A stretch of DNA of 64,000 nt from Neptuniibacter halophilus (GCF_030295765.1 NZ_AP027292.1:62001-126000); one strand, 5' to 3'. Positions 26,972-36,537 are shown, numbered from the stretch's first letter. Made by a program: numbers and translations. The notes: generated by a model not told the origin, from the sequence alone.

Positions 26972-29173
26972 TTAAGCGGGCGATTTAATCTGAATGGGTA
27001 AACGATCAAACGTCTGCCCGGTCAACGCGAAGAGCGCATTCGCCACGGCCGGTGCAATCGGCGGCGTACCGGGCTCACCGACCCCGGTGGGCGGCTCGGC
27101 TGAAGGCACAATATGCACCTCGATCTCCGGCATCTGATGAATGCGCAGCACTTCGTAGTCATTAAAGTTGGACTGTACTGCGGCACCGTTTTCCAGTGTG
27201 ATCTCGCTCATCAATGCAGGCGACAGGCCAAAGCCGATGCCCCCCTCCATTTGTGCTTTGATCACATCCGGGTTAATTGCTAAACCGCAATCCACAGCAC
27301 AGATGACTTTCACAACGCGGAAAGTTCCATCCTCCGCCAGCGCTACTTCGGCAACCTGAGCCACGTAGGAGTTAAACGATTCGACCACCGCCACCCCCTG
27401 AGCATGGCCTTTCGGCAGGGTTTTACCCCAACCGGCTTTTTCCGCCGCCAGTTTAAGTACGCCGCTGTGTCGTGGGTGCGCTTTCAGCAACTCAAGACGC
27501 AAGGCAACCGGATCTTTGCCGGCTGCTTTAGCCACCCGGTCCATAAACACTTCGGTAGAAAACGCGGTATGGGTATGCCCGACTGAACGCCACCACTGTA
27601 CCGGAACCGGTAACTGTACGGTGTGCAGTTCGACCTGCAGGTTATCTACCGCATAAGGCAGGTTGTTTGCCCCCTCAACCGAGGTGGCATCGACCCCATC
27701 TTTAATCAGATACTGTTCAAGCACAGTACCGGCACCGATCGACTGACCGACAATCCGCTGTTGCCAGGCAATCAGATTGCCATCGGCATCCAGCCCGCCA
27801 CGAATACGGTGGAAGTACATCGGTCGATAGTAGCCCTGCCGGGTATCATCTTCACGGGTCCAGACCAGTTTCACCGGCGTTCCCGGACGTTGCCTGGCTA
27901 TGTTCACACACTCCAGCAGGTAATCGGCATGGGGGTTGGCCCGACGCCCGAAACTACCTCCGGCAAACAGCATATTGATCTTCACCTGTTCCGGTTTAAT
28001 CTGCAGAAGCGCCGCAATAGTGTACTGGTCGTTGGTCTGCATCTGCTCACCGTTCCAGATCTCGCAACCCCCGGCACTGACTCTGGCCACGCAGTTAAGC
28101 GGCTCCATCGCCGCGTGGGCCAGATAAGGAAATTCAAAATCCGCTTCGATCAGGGTCGCAGCATTGTCCAGCCCGGCAACAGCATCACCGTTATTAGTCG
28201 CTGTTGCGCCGGGTTTTGCCGCCAGCTCGCGGTACTTCTGCATCAGTTGCGCCGAGCTTTTATTCAGTGCCTGAGACTGATCCCACTCGATGCTGAGCGC
28301 ATCACGGCCTTTTTTCGCACTCCAGAAATCTATGGCCAGCACCGCAACGCCTGTTGGAATGGCGACAACATCGACCACACCCTTAACCGCTTTAGCAGCC
28401 GCGGCGTCAAAGGTTTTCAGGGTGGCGCCAAAACGGGGGGCATGAGCTACCAGTGCGGTGAGCATCCCCTCCAGCTTTAAGTCCTGAGTGAAGATCGCTG
28501 TACCATCGGTTTTGCCCTGATCTTTACGTCGCAGACGGGTTTTACCAATCAGGCTGAACGCTTTCGGATCTTTCAGTTTCAGCTCCGATACGTCCGGCAC
28601 CCGCTGTTGTGCTGCTGCATCGGCCAGTTCTGCAAATCCGGCCTTACGACCGCTCGCCGGATCGGTCACAACCCCCTGCTCAACCCGAATACCGGAAGCC
28701 GCTACCTGCCACTGCTCAGCCGCAGCAGCCACCAGCATCGCTTTGGCTGTCGCTCCCGCTATGCGCATCTGTTCAAATGAGTTAGCGATTGCTGAGCTGC
28801 CACCGGTACCCTGAGCGCCCCAGTGCAGGTTTTTATAGCGCGCGGCATCGGCCGGAGCGCCTTCGGCAATCACATCATCCCAATTGGCATCCAGCTCCTC
28901 AGCCACCAGTGTGGCCAAACCGGTATAACTACCCTGCCCCATCTCCAGATGCTTCATCAGCACCCGGACTTTTCCGTCGTTGCCGATTTTGACAAATGCA
29001 TTGGGCTGGAATTGACCATCCCCGTTCAGGTGTGACTCTGCTTTCTCTGCGGCAACCGCATTGGGCAACTTCATCGCCAGCGTTAATCCCGCACCGCTAC
29101 CTGCCACCAGTTTCAGAAAGTTACGTCGGCTGGTCGCAGCCACACCGCGCTGCTGTTTGATTCGATTCAACAT
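26972..29173 (-). CDS. Molybdopterin-binding subunit of an isoquinoline 1-oxidoreductase/aldehyde oxidase-type enzyme
   Basis: A 733-residue protein of the xanthine oxidase superfamily, IorB-like by size. A twin-arginine signal ([14 protein letters not shown]16-R17) and a hydrophobic stretch ending NAVAAE show export by Tat. The Mo-pterin regions are recognisable: [16 protein letters not shown] early, GGSFGRR in the middle and [18 protein letters not shown] at the C-terminus, where the catalytic glutamate lies. With the 2Fe-2S subunit encoded just upstream it forms a two-subunit periplasmic hydroxylase or aldehyde oxidase passing electrons to a cytochrome. No cytochrome subunit gene is adjacent. 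The true substrate is unknown; isoquinoline itself is only the founding member's. Confidence 0.88.
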   Translation of the reverse strand: MLNRIKQQRGVAATSRRNFLKLVAGSGAGLTLAMKLPNAVAAEKAESHLNGDGQFQPNAFVKIGNDGKVRVLMKHLEMGQGSYTGLATLVAEELDANWDDVIAEGAPADAARYKNLHWGAQGTGGSSAIANSFEQMRIAGATAKAMLVAAAAEQWQVAASGIRVEQGVVTDPASGRKAGFAELADAAAQQRVPDVSELKLKDPKAFSLIGKTRLRRKDQGKTDGTAIFTQDLKLEGMLTALVAHAPRFGATLKTFDAAAAKAVKGVVDVVAIPTGVAVLAIDFWSAKKGRDALSIEWDQSQALNKSSAQLMQKYRELAAKPGATATNNGDAVAGLDNAATLIEADFEFPYLAHAAMEPLNCVARVSAGGCEIWNGEQMQTNDQYTIAALLQIKPEQVKINMLFAGGSFGRRANPHADYLLECVNIARQRPGTPVKLVWTREDDTRQGYYRPMYFHRIRGGLDADGNLIAWQQRIVGQSIGAGTVLEQYLIKDGVDATSVEGANNLPYAVDNLQVELHTVQLPVPVQWWRSVGHTHTAFSTEVFMDRVAKAAGKDPVALRLELLKAHPRHSGVLKLAAEKAGWGKTLPKGHAQGVAVVESFNSYVAQVAEVALAEDGTFRVVKVICAVDCGLAINPDVIKAQMEGGIGFGLSPALMSEITLENGAAVQSNFNDYEVLRIHQMPEIEVHIVPSAEPPTGVGEPGTPPIAPAVANALFALTGQTFDRLPIQIKSPA

Positions 29174-29179
29174 ATCAAC

Positions 29180-29638
29180 TTACCCCAGCTTTTCTGCCGC
29201 CGATTTAATCGCAGCACGGATTCTTGGATAGGTGGCACAGCGGCAGATATTGCCCTGCATGGCGGCATCAATATCCGCATCGGAAGGATTCGGGTTAGAC
29301 TCGAGCAGTGCTGTAGCCGACATAATCTGGCCGGACTGGCAGTACCCGCACTGGGGTACCTGCAGAGATTCCCAGGCATCCTGCACCACCTTGGCAGCAG
29401 ACGATTCTACCCCTTCGATGGTGGTGATCTTCATTCCGGCCACCGCCACCACCGGAATCGAACATGAGCGTACCGGATTACCATCGGCGTGCACTGTGCA
29501 GGCACCGCACATCGCAATACCGCAACCAAATTTTGTGCCGGTCAGTTCGATATGATCCCTGATCGCCCAGAGCAACGGGGTATCGGGTTCAACATCAAGG
29601 GTATGTTCCCTGCCATTCACATTCAGTGTGACGGACAT
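29180..29638 (-). CDS. [2Fe-2S] subunit of the molybdenum hydroxylase (IorA-like)
   Basis: A 152-residue protein with both clusters of the family. The N-terminal plant-ferredoxin-type cluster uses C39, C44, C47 and C59 ([10 protein letters not shown]...SC). The C-terminal helical cluster uses C97, C100, C132 and C134 (CGYCQSG and CRC). It transfers electrons from the Mo centre. It has no signal of its own and is presumably exported folded with the Tat-tagged large subunit. It is the first gene of the operon, 6 bases before the large subunit, and divergent from an AraC regulator. Confidence 0.92.
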   Translation of the reverse strand: MSVTLNVNGREHTLDVEPDTPLLWAIRDHIELTGTKFGCGIAMCGACTVHADGNPVRSCSIPVVAVAGMKITTIEGVESSAAKVVQDAWESLQVPQCGYCQSGQIMSATALLESNPNPSDADIDAAMQGNICRCATYPRIRAAIKSAAEKLG

Positions 29639-29717
29639 AACACTTGCTCCTGAAAGTTAGCAATTTAGACAATGCCTAATACTATGGCCGCCAGCACAAT
29701 AATCCGTTATTAAGATT

Positions 29718-29746
29718 CTCCGAACTATTTGCACAAAACTCCGAAC
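29718..29746. promoter_or_regulatory. 21-bp-spaced direct repeat, candidate AraC operator
   Basis: The octamer CTCCGAAC occurs at 29718-29725 and again at 29739-29746, so the copies are exactly 21 bp (two helical turns) apart. It lies in the 184-bp region between the divergent 2Fe-2S subunit gene and the AraC gene. Tandem half-sites at this period are how AraC/XylS dimers bind. The assignment to this regulator is inference from position. Confidence 0.55.
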
Positions 29747-29822
29747 CTTCGCATTATTAATGGAGCATTCCGGGTATTCAGTGCCATAATCCTATGATCT
29801 GAATCACTGCTGGGAGAGGCCC

Positions 29823-30695
29823 GTGCACTATAACTCCAGGCTGGCTGCGACTATTGCCGGTTACTGTCAGAATGAGGGTATTAACGAAACCCCGGTGGCA
29901 GGCCTGAACCTATACCAGTTGCATGCCCCGCCTCCCCGGCAACCGGCTATGTATGCCCCGGCTATCTGTATCGTCGCCCAGGGGCGTAAACAGCTCTATT
30001 TCGGCGACCAGACCCGCGCTTACGATCCGGATAACTATCTGATCAACTCCGTGTCCATGCCGCTGGAAGCAGAAGTACATGATGTGACTGACGACGCTCC
30101 CTACCTGGGCCTGAGTCTGGAGATCGAAAGCTATCTGGTCAGCCAGTTGCTGATTGAGATGGAACTGCAGAATCAGAACACTCCGCCCACCGAAGATATT
30201 ATTGTTTCCACCGCAGTGAGTGAGCGCCTCAATGACTCAGTGATCCGGCTATTGAATTGTCTCGATAATCCTATGGATACCCGGGTGCTGGCCCCAGCCC
30301 TGAAGCGTGAGATTTTTTATGAGGTGCTACGGGGGCCTTTCGGCCATGTACTGAAGAACTGCGTTGCCAACCACAGCGGAGCCCACCGGATTGCCTCAGT
30401 GGTGAATTTCATTGAGGAAAACTTTCATCAGCCACTGGATGTGGAGACCATCGCCCGGCATGCAGGGATGAGCAGCTCGACCCTGCATGATCACTTCAAG
30501 CAGGTCACGTCCATGTCACCGATGCAGTTTGTTAAAAGCCTGCGCCTACATCAGGCCCACTCGCTGCTGTTAAGCGGGAATGCCGCCAGTGAGACCTCCT
30601 ATCAGGTCGGTTATAACAGCCCTTCCCAGTTCAGCCGCGAATTCAAACGTTTTTTTGGCGAATCACCCCGCCAGATTCAGGCCGCAGCGGGTTAA
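29823..30695 (+). CDS. AraC-family transcriptional regulator (AraC_N type)
   Basis: A 290-residue regulator starting at GTG after GGGAGAGG. The N-terminal part (AICIVAQGRKQLYFGDQTRAYDP, NSVSMPLEAEV) is the cupin-like AraC_N ligand domain. The C-terminal part holds two helix-turn-helix units (VETIARHAGMSSSTLHDHFKQV and NAASETSYQVGYNSPSQFSREFKRFFG). It is divergent from the molybdenum hydroxylase operon and likely activates it in response to an alcohol, aldehyde or heterocycle. The inducer is unknown. Confidence 0.9.
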   Translation: MHYNSRLAATIAGYCQNEGINETPVAGLNLYQLHAPPPRQPAMYAPAICIVAQGRKQLYFGDQTRAYDPDNYLINSVSMPLEAEVHDVTDDAPYLGLSLEIESYLVSQLLIEMELQNQNTPPTEDIIVSTAVSERLNDSVIRLLNCLDNPMDTRVLAPALKREIFYEVLRGPFGHVLKNCVANHSGAHRIASVVNFIEENFHQPLDVETIARHAGMSSSTLHDHFKQVTSMSPMQFVKSLRLHQAHSLLLSGNAASETSYQVGYNSPSQFSREFKRFFGESPRQIQAAAG

Positions 30696-30729
30696 CCGCC
30701 CCGGCCCCTTTTATTCCTGTTGATTCAGA

Positions 30730-31491
30730 CTACTGTGGCGTCAGAAAATGCTGGTTGAGCTGGCCTTCGAGTTCGCGGTTGAAGTGCTCTGCGGATTGCA
30801 TATGCTGCAACATCAGTTCGCGGGCCTGTTCGGCATCACCGGCTCTGAAGGCACTCAGCAACCGTTTATGGTAGTTCAGGTTGGCACAGGAGAACTCACG
30901 CTGCTCCGGCAGCTCTGATTTTTTGAAGAACACCAGATCCCGAATCATGTCGTTAACGAAGCGACCGATAAACTCCAGCATTGAGTTCTGACAGCGACGT
31001 GCCAGCACCACGTGAAACTCCAGCTCCGCCACCCGTTGCGCCATCCGCTCTTCAAAGCTGTCCGGTGGTGTTTCACACCGATCCACCAGCGCCTGCAGCT
31101 CATCCAGATCTTCGGCGCTCAGGTTCGGCGTCGCCAGTGCCGCAATTTCTGGCTCAATCAGGGTGCGCAAGGCGTAAATTTCGGTTCCGCAGGGTTGTTC
31201 GAAGTGGAGGAAGTTGCGCAGTAATTCGCTGGCTTTGCTGAACTCCACCCGCATCAGGACAGCGCCACCGTTAGGGCCGGTCTTAATGCTTATGAGCCCC
31301 TGAACTTCAAGTGACTTCAGCGCTTCCCGTACGGTGCCTTTGGAGCATTCAAACTGCTCCATCAGCTCTTTTTCGTTTGGCAGCCGGTCTCCCGGCTGTT
31401 TGTTATTAATGGCAACCCAGCGCTTGATCGATTCAACAATCTGATCCGCACGTTTAATACGTTTTGGGCTGGCTAAGGTCTTGTCTTGCAT
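30730..31491 (-). CDS. FadR/GntR-family regulator (FCD domain)
   Basis: A 253-residue regulator. I place the start at 31491 (MQDKTLASPKR) because the HTH begins soon after; an in-frame upstream extension to 31629 reads as low-complexity non-coding sequence. The wHTH domain shows GDRLPNEKELMEQFECSKGTVREALKSLEVQGLI, the GntR signature. The C-terminal FCD domain (about 100-240) has the helical acyl/organic-acid binding fold, with ELEFHVVLARRCQNSML. It is divergent from glutaryl-CoA dehydrogenase and a CoA-transferase and probably represses them until glutarate or a CoA ester is present. A palindrome at 31574-31589 is the likely operator. Confidence 0.88.
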   Translation of the reverse strand: MQDKTLASPKRIKRADQIVESIKRWVAINNKQPGDRLPNEKELMEQFECSKGTVREALKSLEVQGLISIKTGPNGGAVLMRVEFSKASELLRNFLHFEQPCGTEIYALRTLIEPEIAALATPNLSAEDLDELQALVDRCETPPDSFEERMAQRVAELEFHVVLARRCQNSMLEFIGRFVNDMIRDLVFFKKSELPEQREFSCANLNYHKRLLSAFRAGDAEQARELMLQHMQSAEHFNRELEGQLNQHFLTPQ

Positions 31492-31573
31492 ATTGTTTAC
31501 GTCGAGAAGGTCTGGGTTTCCCATCCTGCCACAGATCAAGGTCTTTATCGATATGGTTGAATTATTATATTTA

Positions 31574-31589
31574 TTACTATAAATAGTAA
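31574..31589. promoter_or_regulatory. Inverted repeat, candidate operator of the FadR-type regulator
   Basis: TTACTAT-aa-ATAGTAA is a perfect 7-bp inverted repeat. It lies in the 163-bp divergent region between the regulator and the acyl-CoA dehydrogenase gene, 66 bp before the latter. The surrounding A/T-rich sequence suits a promoter. The factor is inferred from position. Confidence 0.5.
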
Positions 31590-31654
31590 AAATAGAGTTT
31601 AAAAATTCACCAATAACAACGTCTGACACTCAGAACAGGCTATGGAGAAACAAG

Positions 31655-32842
31655 ATGACGGCTACCTCTCATTTCAACTGGGATGACCCTTTACTGCTGG
31701 TTCAGCAACTGACCGAGGAGGAGCGACAGATCAGCGACGCTGCCCGGGCGTACTGTCAGGAGCAGTTGCAGCCACGGGTGCTCAGCGCCTACCGTGAAGA
31801 GCGGTTTGACCGTGAGATCATGAATGAGATGGGTGAGATGGGCCTGCTCGGTGCCACCGTAGCGGAAGAGTACGGTGGCGCGGGCCTTGGCCATGTCGCC
31901 TACGGTCTGGTTGCACGTGAAGTTGAGCGGGTTGATTCCGGTTACCGCTCCGCTATGAGTGTGCAGTCATCACTGGTGATGTATCCGATCGAAGCTTACG
32001 GATCAGAAGAGCAGAAACAGAAGTTTTTGCCAAAACTGGCCTCCGGTGAATTTATCGGTTGCTTCGGCCTGACCGAACCGGATCACGGTTCTGACCCGGG
32101 TTCCATGAACACCCGCGCGAAAAAAGTCGATGGCGGCTACCTGCTGACAGGGCAAAAAATGTGGATCACCAACAGCCCGATCGCTGATCTCGCGGTGGTC
32201 TGGGCCCGCTCTGACGCTCACGAAAACAAGATCCGCGGCTTTATCGTGGAACGCGGCACCGAAGGTTTCTCCACTCCAAAGATTGAAGGCAAGCTAAGCC
32301 TGCGCGCGTCGATCACCGGCGAAATTGTGCTGGATGAAGCCTTTGTGCCAGAAGAAAACCTGCTGCCCAACGCCAGCGGCCTGTCCGGCCCCTTTGGCTG
32401 CCTCAACAAAGCGCGCTTTGGTATTGCCTGGGGTGCGATGGGCGCTGCAGAATTCTGCTGGCATGCGGCACGCCAGTACACACTGGATCGCAAGCAGTTT
32501 AATCGCCCGCTGGCCGCCAACCAGTTAATCCAGCTTAAACTGGCCAATATGCAGACCGAGATCACGCTGGGCCTGCAGGCCGCGCTGCAGGTGGGCCGCC
32601 TGATGGACAGCGGCAACTGGGCACCGGAGATGGTATCTCTGATCAAACGCAATAACTGCGGTAAAGCGCTGGATGTTGCGCGCATGGCGCGTGATATGCA
32701 CGGCGGTAACGGTATCGCAGACGAGTTTGGGGTGATGCGTCACATGGTCAATCTGGAAACGGTGAACACCTACGAGGGTACCCACGATGTCCACGCACTG
32801 ATTCTGGGGCGTGCACAAACCGGTATTCAGGCTTTCTGTTAA
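31655..32842 (+). CDS. gcdH: Acyl-CoA dehydrogenase, probably glutaryl-CoA dehydrogenase
   Basis: A 395-residue flavoenzyme starting after GGAGA. The family motifs are all present: [17 protein letters not shown] for FAD/substrate contact, [33 protein letters not shown] and RDMHGGNGI. The C-terminal [20 protein letters not shown] carries the catalytic glutamate in the form typical of glutaryl-CoA dehydrogenase. That enzyme oxidises and decarboxylates glutaryl-CoA to crotonyl-CoA in lysine and glutarate breakdown. The following CoA-transferase gene supports this reading, since it could activate glutarate. Electrons go to ETF. Confidence 0.88.
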   Translation: MTATSHFNWDDPLLLVQQLTEEERQISDAARAYCQEQLQPRVLSAYREERFDREIMNEMGEMGLLGATVAEEYGGAGLGHVAYGLVAREVERVDSGYRSAMSVQSSLVMYPIEAYGSEEQKQKFLPKLASGEFIGCFGLTEPDHGSDPGSMNTRAKKVDGGYLLTGQKMWITNSPIADLAVVWARSDAHENKIRGFIVERGTEGFSTPKIEGKLSLRASITGEIVLDEAFVPEENLLPNASGLSGPFGCLNKARFGIAWGAMGAAEFCWHAARQYTLDRKQFNRPLAANQLIQLKLANMQTEITLGLQAALQVGRLMDSGNWAPEMVSLIKRNNCGKALDVARMARDMHGGNGIADEFGVMRHMVNLETVNTYEGTHDVHALILGRAQTGIQAFC

Positions 32843-32849
32843 CCGTTAC

Positions 32850-32874
32850 GGGGCCAGACTCAGGCTCTGGCCCC
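32850..32874 (+). terminator. Intergenic hairpin between gcdH and the CoA-transferase gene
   Basis: Perfect 9-bp stem GGGGCCAGA-N7-TCTGGCCCC just past the gcdH stop. There is no U-run; the next ribosome site follows directly. It is therefore more likely a transcript-processing or partial terminator hairpin than a full stop. Confidence 0.5.
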
Positions 32875-32890
32875 ACTCTGGAGGATGACC

Positions 32891-34102
32891 ATGGATAAGC
32901 CTCTGCAAGGAATACGCGTACTTGATCTGTCACGCATACTCGCAGGCCCCTGGTGCAGTCAGCATCTGGCAGATATGGGTGCTGAGGTGATTAAAGTCGA
33001 GCACCCGTCACGGGGGGATGATACCCGCGGCTGGGGGCCTCCTTACCTCAGGGAGACCCATGATGCGGCCTATTATCTCTGCGCAAACCGGGGTAAAAAA
33101 TCGATCGCGGTAGATATCGCTCAGGAAGAGGGGCAGGCGCTGATTCGTGAACTCTGCCTGCAAAGTGATGTCTTGCTGGAAAACTTTAAGGTGGGTGGCC
33201 TTAAGCGTTACGGGCTGGATTACGACAGCCTCCGGGCTATTAACCCGAAACTGATCTACTGCTCGATCACCGGATTCGGTCAGGACGGCCCCTATGCCAA
33301 CCGCGCCGGATACGATTTCCTGCTGCAGGGCATGGGCGGCCTGATGGGGATCACCGGCAAACCGGACTCAGAACCCGGTGGAGGCCCGGTTAAAGTTGGC
33401 GTTGCCGTCACCGATCTGTTTACCGGCATGTATGCAGCAACCTCAATCCTGTCTGCCATTATCGGCCGGCAGCAGACCGGGGAAGGCACCTGGATCGACC
33501 TCTCCCTGCTTGATGTTCAGGTTGCGGTGCTCGCCAATCAGGCGATGAACTACCTTACCTCGGGCACCTCTCCCGGCCGTCTGGGAAACGCGCATCCGAA
33601 TATCGTCCCTTATCAGGCCTTCCCCACGGCCGATGGGCATATCATTCTGGCCGTGGGCAACGACAGTCAGTTCCAGCGATTCTGTCAGGTCGCTGAGGTC
33701 AGTGAACTGGCGCAGGACTCACGTTTTGCGACGAATCGTGGCCGGGTGGAAAACCGGAATGAACTGGTGCCTCAGGTAGCCGCTGCCATCGCCCGACGCC
33801 CTTCCGCCTTCTGGCTGAAAGCACTGGAAGCCGAGGGTGTACCCTGTGGCCCGATCAACAGTATGGAGGAAGTGTTCGCCGACCCTCAGGTAAAACACCG
33901 GGGCGTCGAGATCGAACTTCCGCATCCGCAGGCCGGTCGCGTTAATCTGGTCAGCAATCCGGTACGAATGGATCAGCAACCACAAAACGCCCGCACCGCA
34001 CCGCCTGCACTCGGTGAACATACCGAATCCGTACTTGCAGAGCTGCTGCCGGATCGGTTGGCCGATATGACCGAGCTGCGCCGTAAAGGCGTGCTGGGCT
34101 GA
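32891..34102 (+). CDS. CaiB/BaiF family CoA-transferase (class III), likely glutarate-activating
   Basis: A 403-residue protein. The ATG at 32891 is preferred over one at 32885 because GGAGG ends 6 bases before it. N-terminal GIRVLDLSRILAGPWCSQHLADMGAEVIKVE is the class III signature. GVAVTDLFTGMYAATSIL carries the catalytic aspartate, and GRLGNAHPNIVPYQAF is also conserved. It exchanges CoA between two acids via an aspartyl-CoA intermediate. Placed behind glutaryl-CoA dehydrogenase, it may act as succinyl-CoA:glutarate CoA-transferase; that specificity is inferred from context. Confidence 0.86.
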   Translation: MDKPLQGIRVLDLSRILAGPWCSQHLADMGAEVIKVEHPSRGDDTRGWGPPYLRETHDAAYYLCANRGKKSIAVDIAQEEGQALIRELCLQSDVLLENFKVGGLKRYGLDYDSLRAINPKLIYCSITGFGQDGPYANRAGYDFLLQGMGGLMGITGKPDSEPGGGPVKVGVAVTDLFTGMYAATSILSAIIGRQQTGEGTWIDLSLLDVQVAVLANQAMNYLTSGTSPGRLGNAHPNIVPYQAFPTADGHIILAVGNDSQFQRFCQVAEVSELAQDSRFATNRGRVENRNELVPQVAAAIARRPSAFWLKALEAEGVPCGPINSMEEVFADPQVKHRGVEIELPHPQAGRVNLVSNPVRMDQQPQNARTAPPALGEHTESVLAELLPDRLADMTELRRKGVLG

Positions 34103-34115
34103 GCGGAATCAACAA

Positions 34116-34140
34116 AACGCGCCAGCGATAGCGGCGCGTT
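34116..34140 (+). terminator. Terminator after the CoA-transferase gene
   Basis: Perfect 8-bp stem AACGCGCC-N9-GGCGCGTT, followed by ATTTG. It lies 13 bases past the stop and ends the gcdH operon. Confidence 0.7.
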
Positions 34141-34216
34141 ATTTGAGCCGTCTGGCCTGAGAAGCACACAACTGATAGCATCGACTAACACTTTTCAATA
34201 TTGTTATTCAGCTACC

Positions 34217-35101
34217 ATGACTTACAACGAAACCATTGCCGAACATGACTATATAGCGCCAATTACCGCTCATAAGATCCGTCAACTTAGCCAACGAGTG
34301 ACTAAATCGGAAGCGCGGGTCGCGCAGTTTATTCTCCTGAACCTGCATCGCATCGGCTATGAAACCGGCGCCTCGATTGCGGAAAAAGCCGCGGTCAGTC
34401 AGATCACTGTGAGTCGGTTTCTGAAAAAAGCAGGATATAAGGGGATCGCAGCGCTCAAGGCTGAAGTTCAGAAGGAGCAGTTGCCGCTGGACGGATCAGA
34501 AGGCCGACGTCAGGATCAGGAGATCCACAGCCAATATGCTGCACAGATGCAACGGGACGCTGAATCGCTGGTCAGCCTCTATAAACAGTTCGGCACACCA
34601 GCCTGGGAGCGGTTAGTAGACTGCGTGTTTGAAGCCAACCGGGTCTATGTCACGGGTTTTCAGGCCATTCGCGGGGCCGCCGAGGATCTATACCGTCATC
34701 TGGCACTGGCCCGCAACGATGTTTATTATCTGTCCCCACACGATGGCATGCTGGCTGAACTGCTACCTTCAAAAAAGCCTCAGTCTGATGAGAAAATTAC
34801 CATTATCCTCATCGATATAGCCCCCTATGCTGCGGATAACCAAACCCTCTGCAAACTCACTAAAGAGTTAGGTATCGAGCTTGTTGTGATCAGTGATGAA
34901 TTTTGCCACTGGACCAAACTCTACACAGAACATGTAATCTATGCGCGCTGCCAGACCGGTTTGTTTGCCGAGTCCTCATGGGGCGTCGTGCTGGCTGCCA
35001 ATGCCCTGGTCAACGCCATCGCCCAACGAGATCCGGAACATAGCGCAGAGCGCTACCGGGTTTGGGGAGAACGTACAAAAGCACTGAATCTTTTTTGGTA
35101 A
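34217..35101 (+). CDS. MurR/RpiR-family transcriptional regulator
   Basis: A 294-residue regulator. The N-terminal HTH_6 domain (about 15-90) includes ETGASIAEKAAVSQITVSRFLKKAGYKG. The C-terminal SIS domain (about 125-270) includes RVYVTGFQAIRGAAEDLYRHL and ITIILIDIAPYAADNQTLCKL. SIS domains usually bind phosphosugars, though amino-acid and polyamine-linked members exist. No good ribosome site precedes the ATG. It lies 218 bases upstream of an orphan binding protein and on the same strand, so it probably controls the binding protein and hydrolase genes. Confidence 0.88.
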   Translation: MTYNETIAEHDYIAPITAHKIRQLSQRVTKSEARVAQFILLNLHRIGYETGASIAEKAAVSQITVSRFLKKAGYKGIAALKAEVQKEQLPLDGSEGRRQDQEIHSQYAAQMQRDAESLVSLYKQFGTPAWERLVDCVFEANRVYVTGFQAIRGAAEDLYRHLALARNDVYYLSPHDGMLAELLPSKKPQSDEKITIILIDIAPYAADNQTLCKLTKELGIELVVISDEFCHWTKLYTEHVIYARCQTGLFAESSWGVVLAANALVNAIAQRDPEHSAERYRVWGERTKALNLFW

Positions 35102-35170
35102 ACAGACTTTCTATCTACCCAATTAAAACACTCAGTATGGCTAATTGATTGAAATTAATACCTATTCAAG

Positions 35171-35190
35171 AATGTTAGATAAGTAACATT
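35171..35190. promoter_or_regulatory. Inverted repeat upstream of the orphan binding protein, candidate RpiR operator
   Basis: AATGTTA-gataag-TAACATT is a perfect 7-bp inverted repeat 130 bp before the binding-protein start. It is followed by an A/T-rich stretch that could hold a -10 element. The RpiR gene immediately upstream is the obvious candidate to bind it; this is inference. Confidence 0.45.
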
Positions 35191-35319
35191 TTCTGATATT
35201 GTGATTTAAATACAGATCTCTAACACTAAAAACCACAGCTCGGGATTGATGCCCGGATCCCCAGGATTCGCCGGCAGCCCTTGATGGTTCGCAGAAAAAC
35301 AATAACACCGGAGATCAAT

Positions 35320-36417
35320 ATGCAGTTTAAGAAAACCAGCCTTAGCGCCTTACTTTCCCTGGCCCTCGCCTCCTCTCCTACCGTTTCAGCCACTGAACAG
35401 GTACTCAACGTATACAACTGGTGGGATTACATCACGCCGGGTGCAGTTGAAGAATTTCAGGCGAAAACCGGTATCAAGGTTAATTACGATGTCTATGACT
35501 CCAACGAAATTCTTGAAGCCAAACTAATGTCGGGCGGAAGCGGTTATGACATTGTTGTGCCAAGCGCAAACTTTCTCGAACGTCAGGCGAAATCCGGCGT
35601 CTATTCCAGGCTCGATCGAAGCCAATTGAAGAACTATTCCAATCTCGATCCGGCTCTGATGAAACAGATCGAAGGCCACGACCCGGGAAATACGTATGCT
35701 GTACCTTACACCTGGGGAACCCTTGGATTGGCTTACAATGTGGATATGCTCAAACAACGTCTGGGGGATATGCCACTGGACAGCTACGACCTCCTGTTCA
35801 AACCTGAGGTTGCAGCCAAATTACAGGACTGCGGTATCGGTCTGGTGGACTCCCCCGCCGAAGTGATGGCGCTGGCCCTCAACTACCTGGGTCTGGACCC
35901 GAACAGTGAACGCAAAGAGGATCTGAAGCAGGCAACCGACCTGCTCAATTCAGTTCGCTCAAGTTACAAGCACTTCAATACCGGCAATATACAGGCTGAC
36001 CTGATCAACGGCGACCTCTGTCTCGGCCTGGGCTACAGCGGCGATATGCTGCAGGCTCAGGGCCGGGCCGACGAAGCCAAAACAGGCGTTACTCTGGAAT
36101 ACCTGATCCCTAAAGAGGGTACTATCGCCTGGTTTGATCTGGTTGCTATCCCGGCTGACGCGCCTAACAAAGAAGCCGCTCACAAGTTCATCGACTTTCT
36201 TCTGGAACCGGAAACCGGTGCAGGCCTCTCCAACTACGTTTACTACGCGGTGCCCAATACCAGGATAGCCCCGCTGGTGGAGCCGGAGATTCTCAATAAC
36301 CCAGCGGTTTATCCAACAGAAGAGATCAAATCAAAGTTGTTTACGCAGCAAGCACACAGCCAGAAATATGATCGCCTGCTCAGCCGTGCCTGGTCCAACA
36401 TTAAAACCGGCCGCTAA
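35320..36417 (+). CDS. PotD/PotF-type extracellular solute-binding protein, orphan
   Basis: A 365-residue secreted protein. The ATG at 35320 follows CGGAG and gives a clean signal peptide (LSALLSLALASSPTVSA); an earlier in-frame ATG at 35281 does not. The mature N-terminus LNVYNWWDYITPGAVEEFQAKTGI and the YDIVVPSANFLERQ, YTWGTLGLAYN and AWFDLVAIPADAPN segments are those of spermidine/putrescine-binding proteins. No PotA/B/C homologues are in the window, so it either works with a distant transporter or has a sensory role. Neighbours are an RpiR regulator and a beta-lactamase-fold hydrolase. Confidence 0.87.
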   Translation: MQFKKTSLSALLSLALASSPTVSATEQVLNVYNWWDYITPGAVEEFQAKTGIKVNYDVYDSNEILEAKLMSGGSGYDIVVPSANFLERQAKSGVYSRLDRSQLKNYSNLDPALMKQIEGHDPGNTYAVPYTWGTLGLAYNVDMLKQRLGDMPLDSYDLLFKPEVAAKLQDCGIGLVDSPAEVMALALNYLGLDPNSERKEDLKQATDLLNSVRSSYKHFNTGNIQADLINGDLCLGLGYSGDMLQAQGRADEAKTGVTLEYLIPKEGTIAWFDLVAIPADAPNKEAAHKFIDFLLEPETGAGLSNYVYYAVPNTRIAPLVEPEILNNPAVYPTEEIKSKLFTQQAHSQKYDRLLSRAWSNIKTGR

Positions 36418-36429
36418 GCCCTCTTAATC

Positions 36430-36450
36430 CCTGGCCGTTCCCCGGCCAGG
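36430..36450 (+). terminator. Hairpin after the orphan binding protein
   Basis: CCTGGCCG-ttccc-CGGCCAGG, a perfect 8-bp stem 12 bases past the stop, with no U-run. A second small stem, GCGACC-N7-GGTCGC at 36505-36523, lies just before the hydrolase ribosome site. The first may trim expression of the downstream gene relative to the binding protein. Confidence 0.5.
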
Positions 36451-36537
36451 TAGCAAAACATTCACCCGACCCTGAATAACTCTGGTTGAAGCAACCGGGA
36501 TCATGCGACCAGTGGTCGGTCGCTTAAGGTAAATCAC

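Noticed and set aside
27623..28480. 285-codon plus-strand frame
   Set aside because: Entirely antisense to the molybdopterin subunit gene, whose motifs and Tat signal are convincing.
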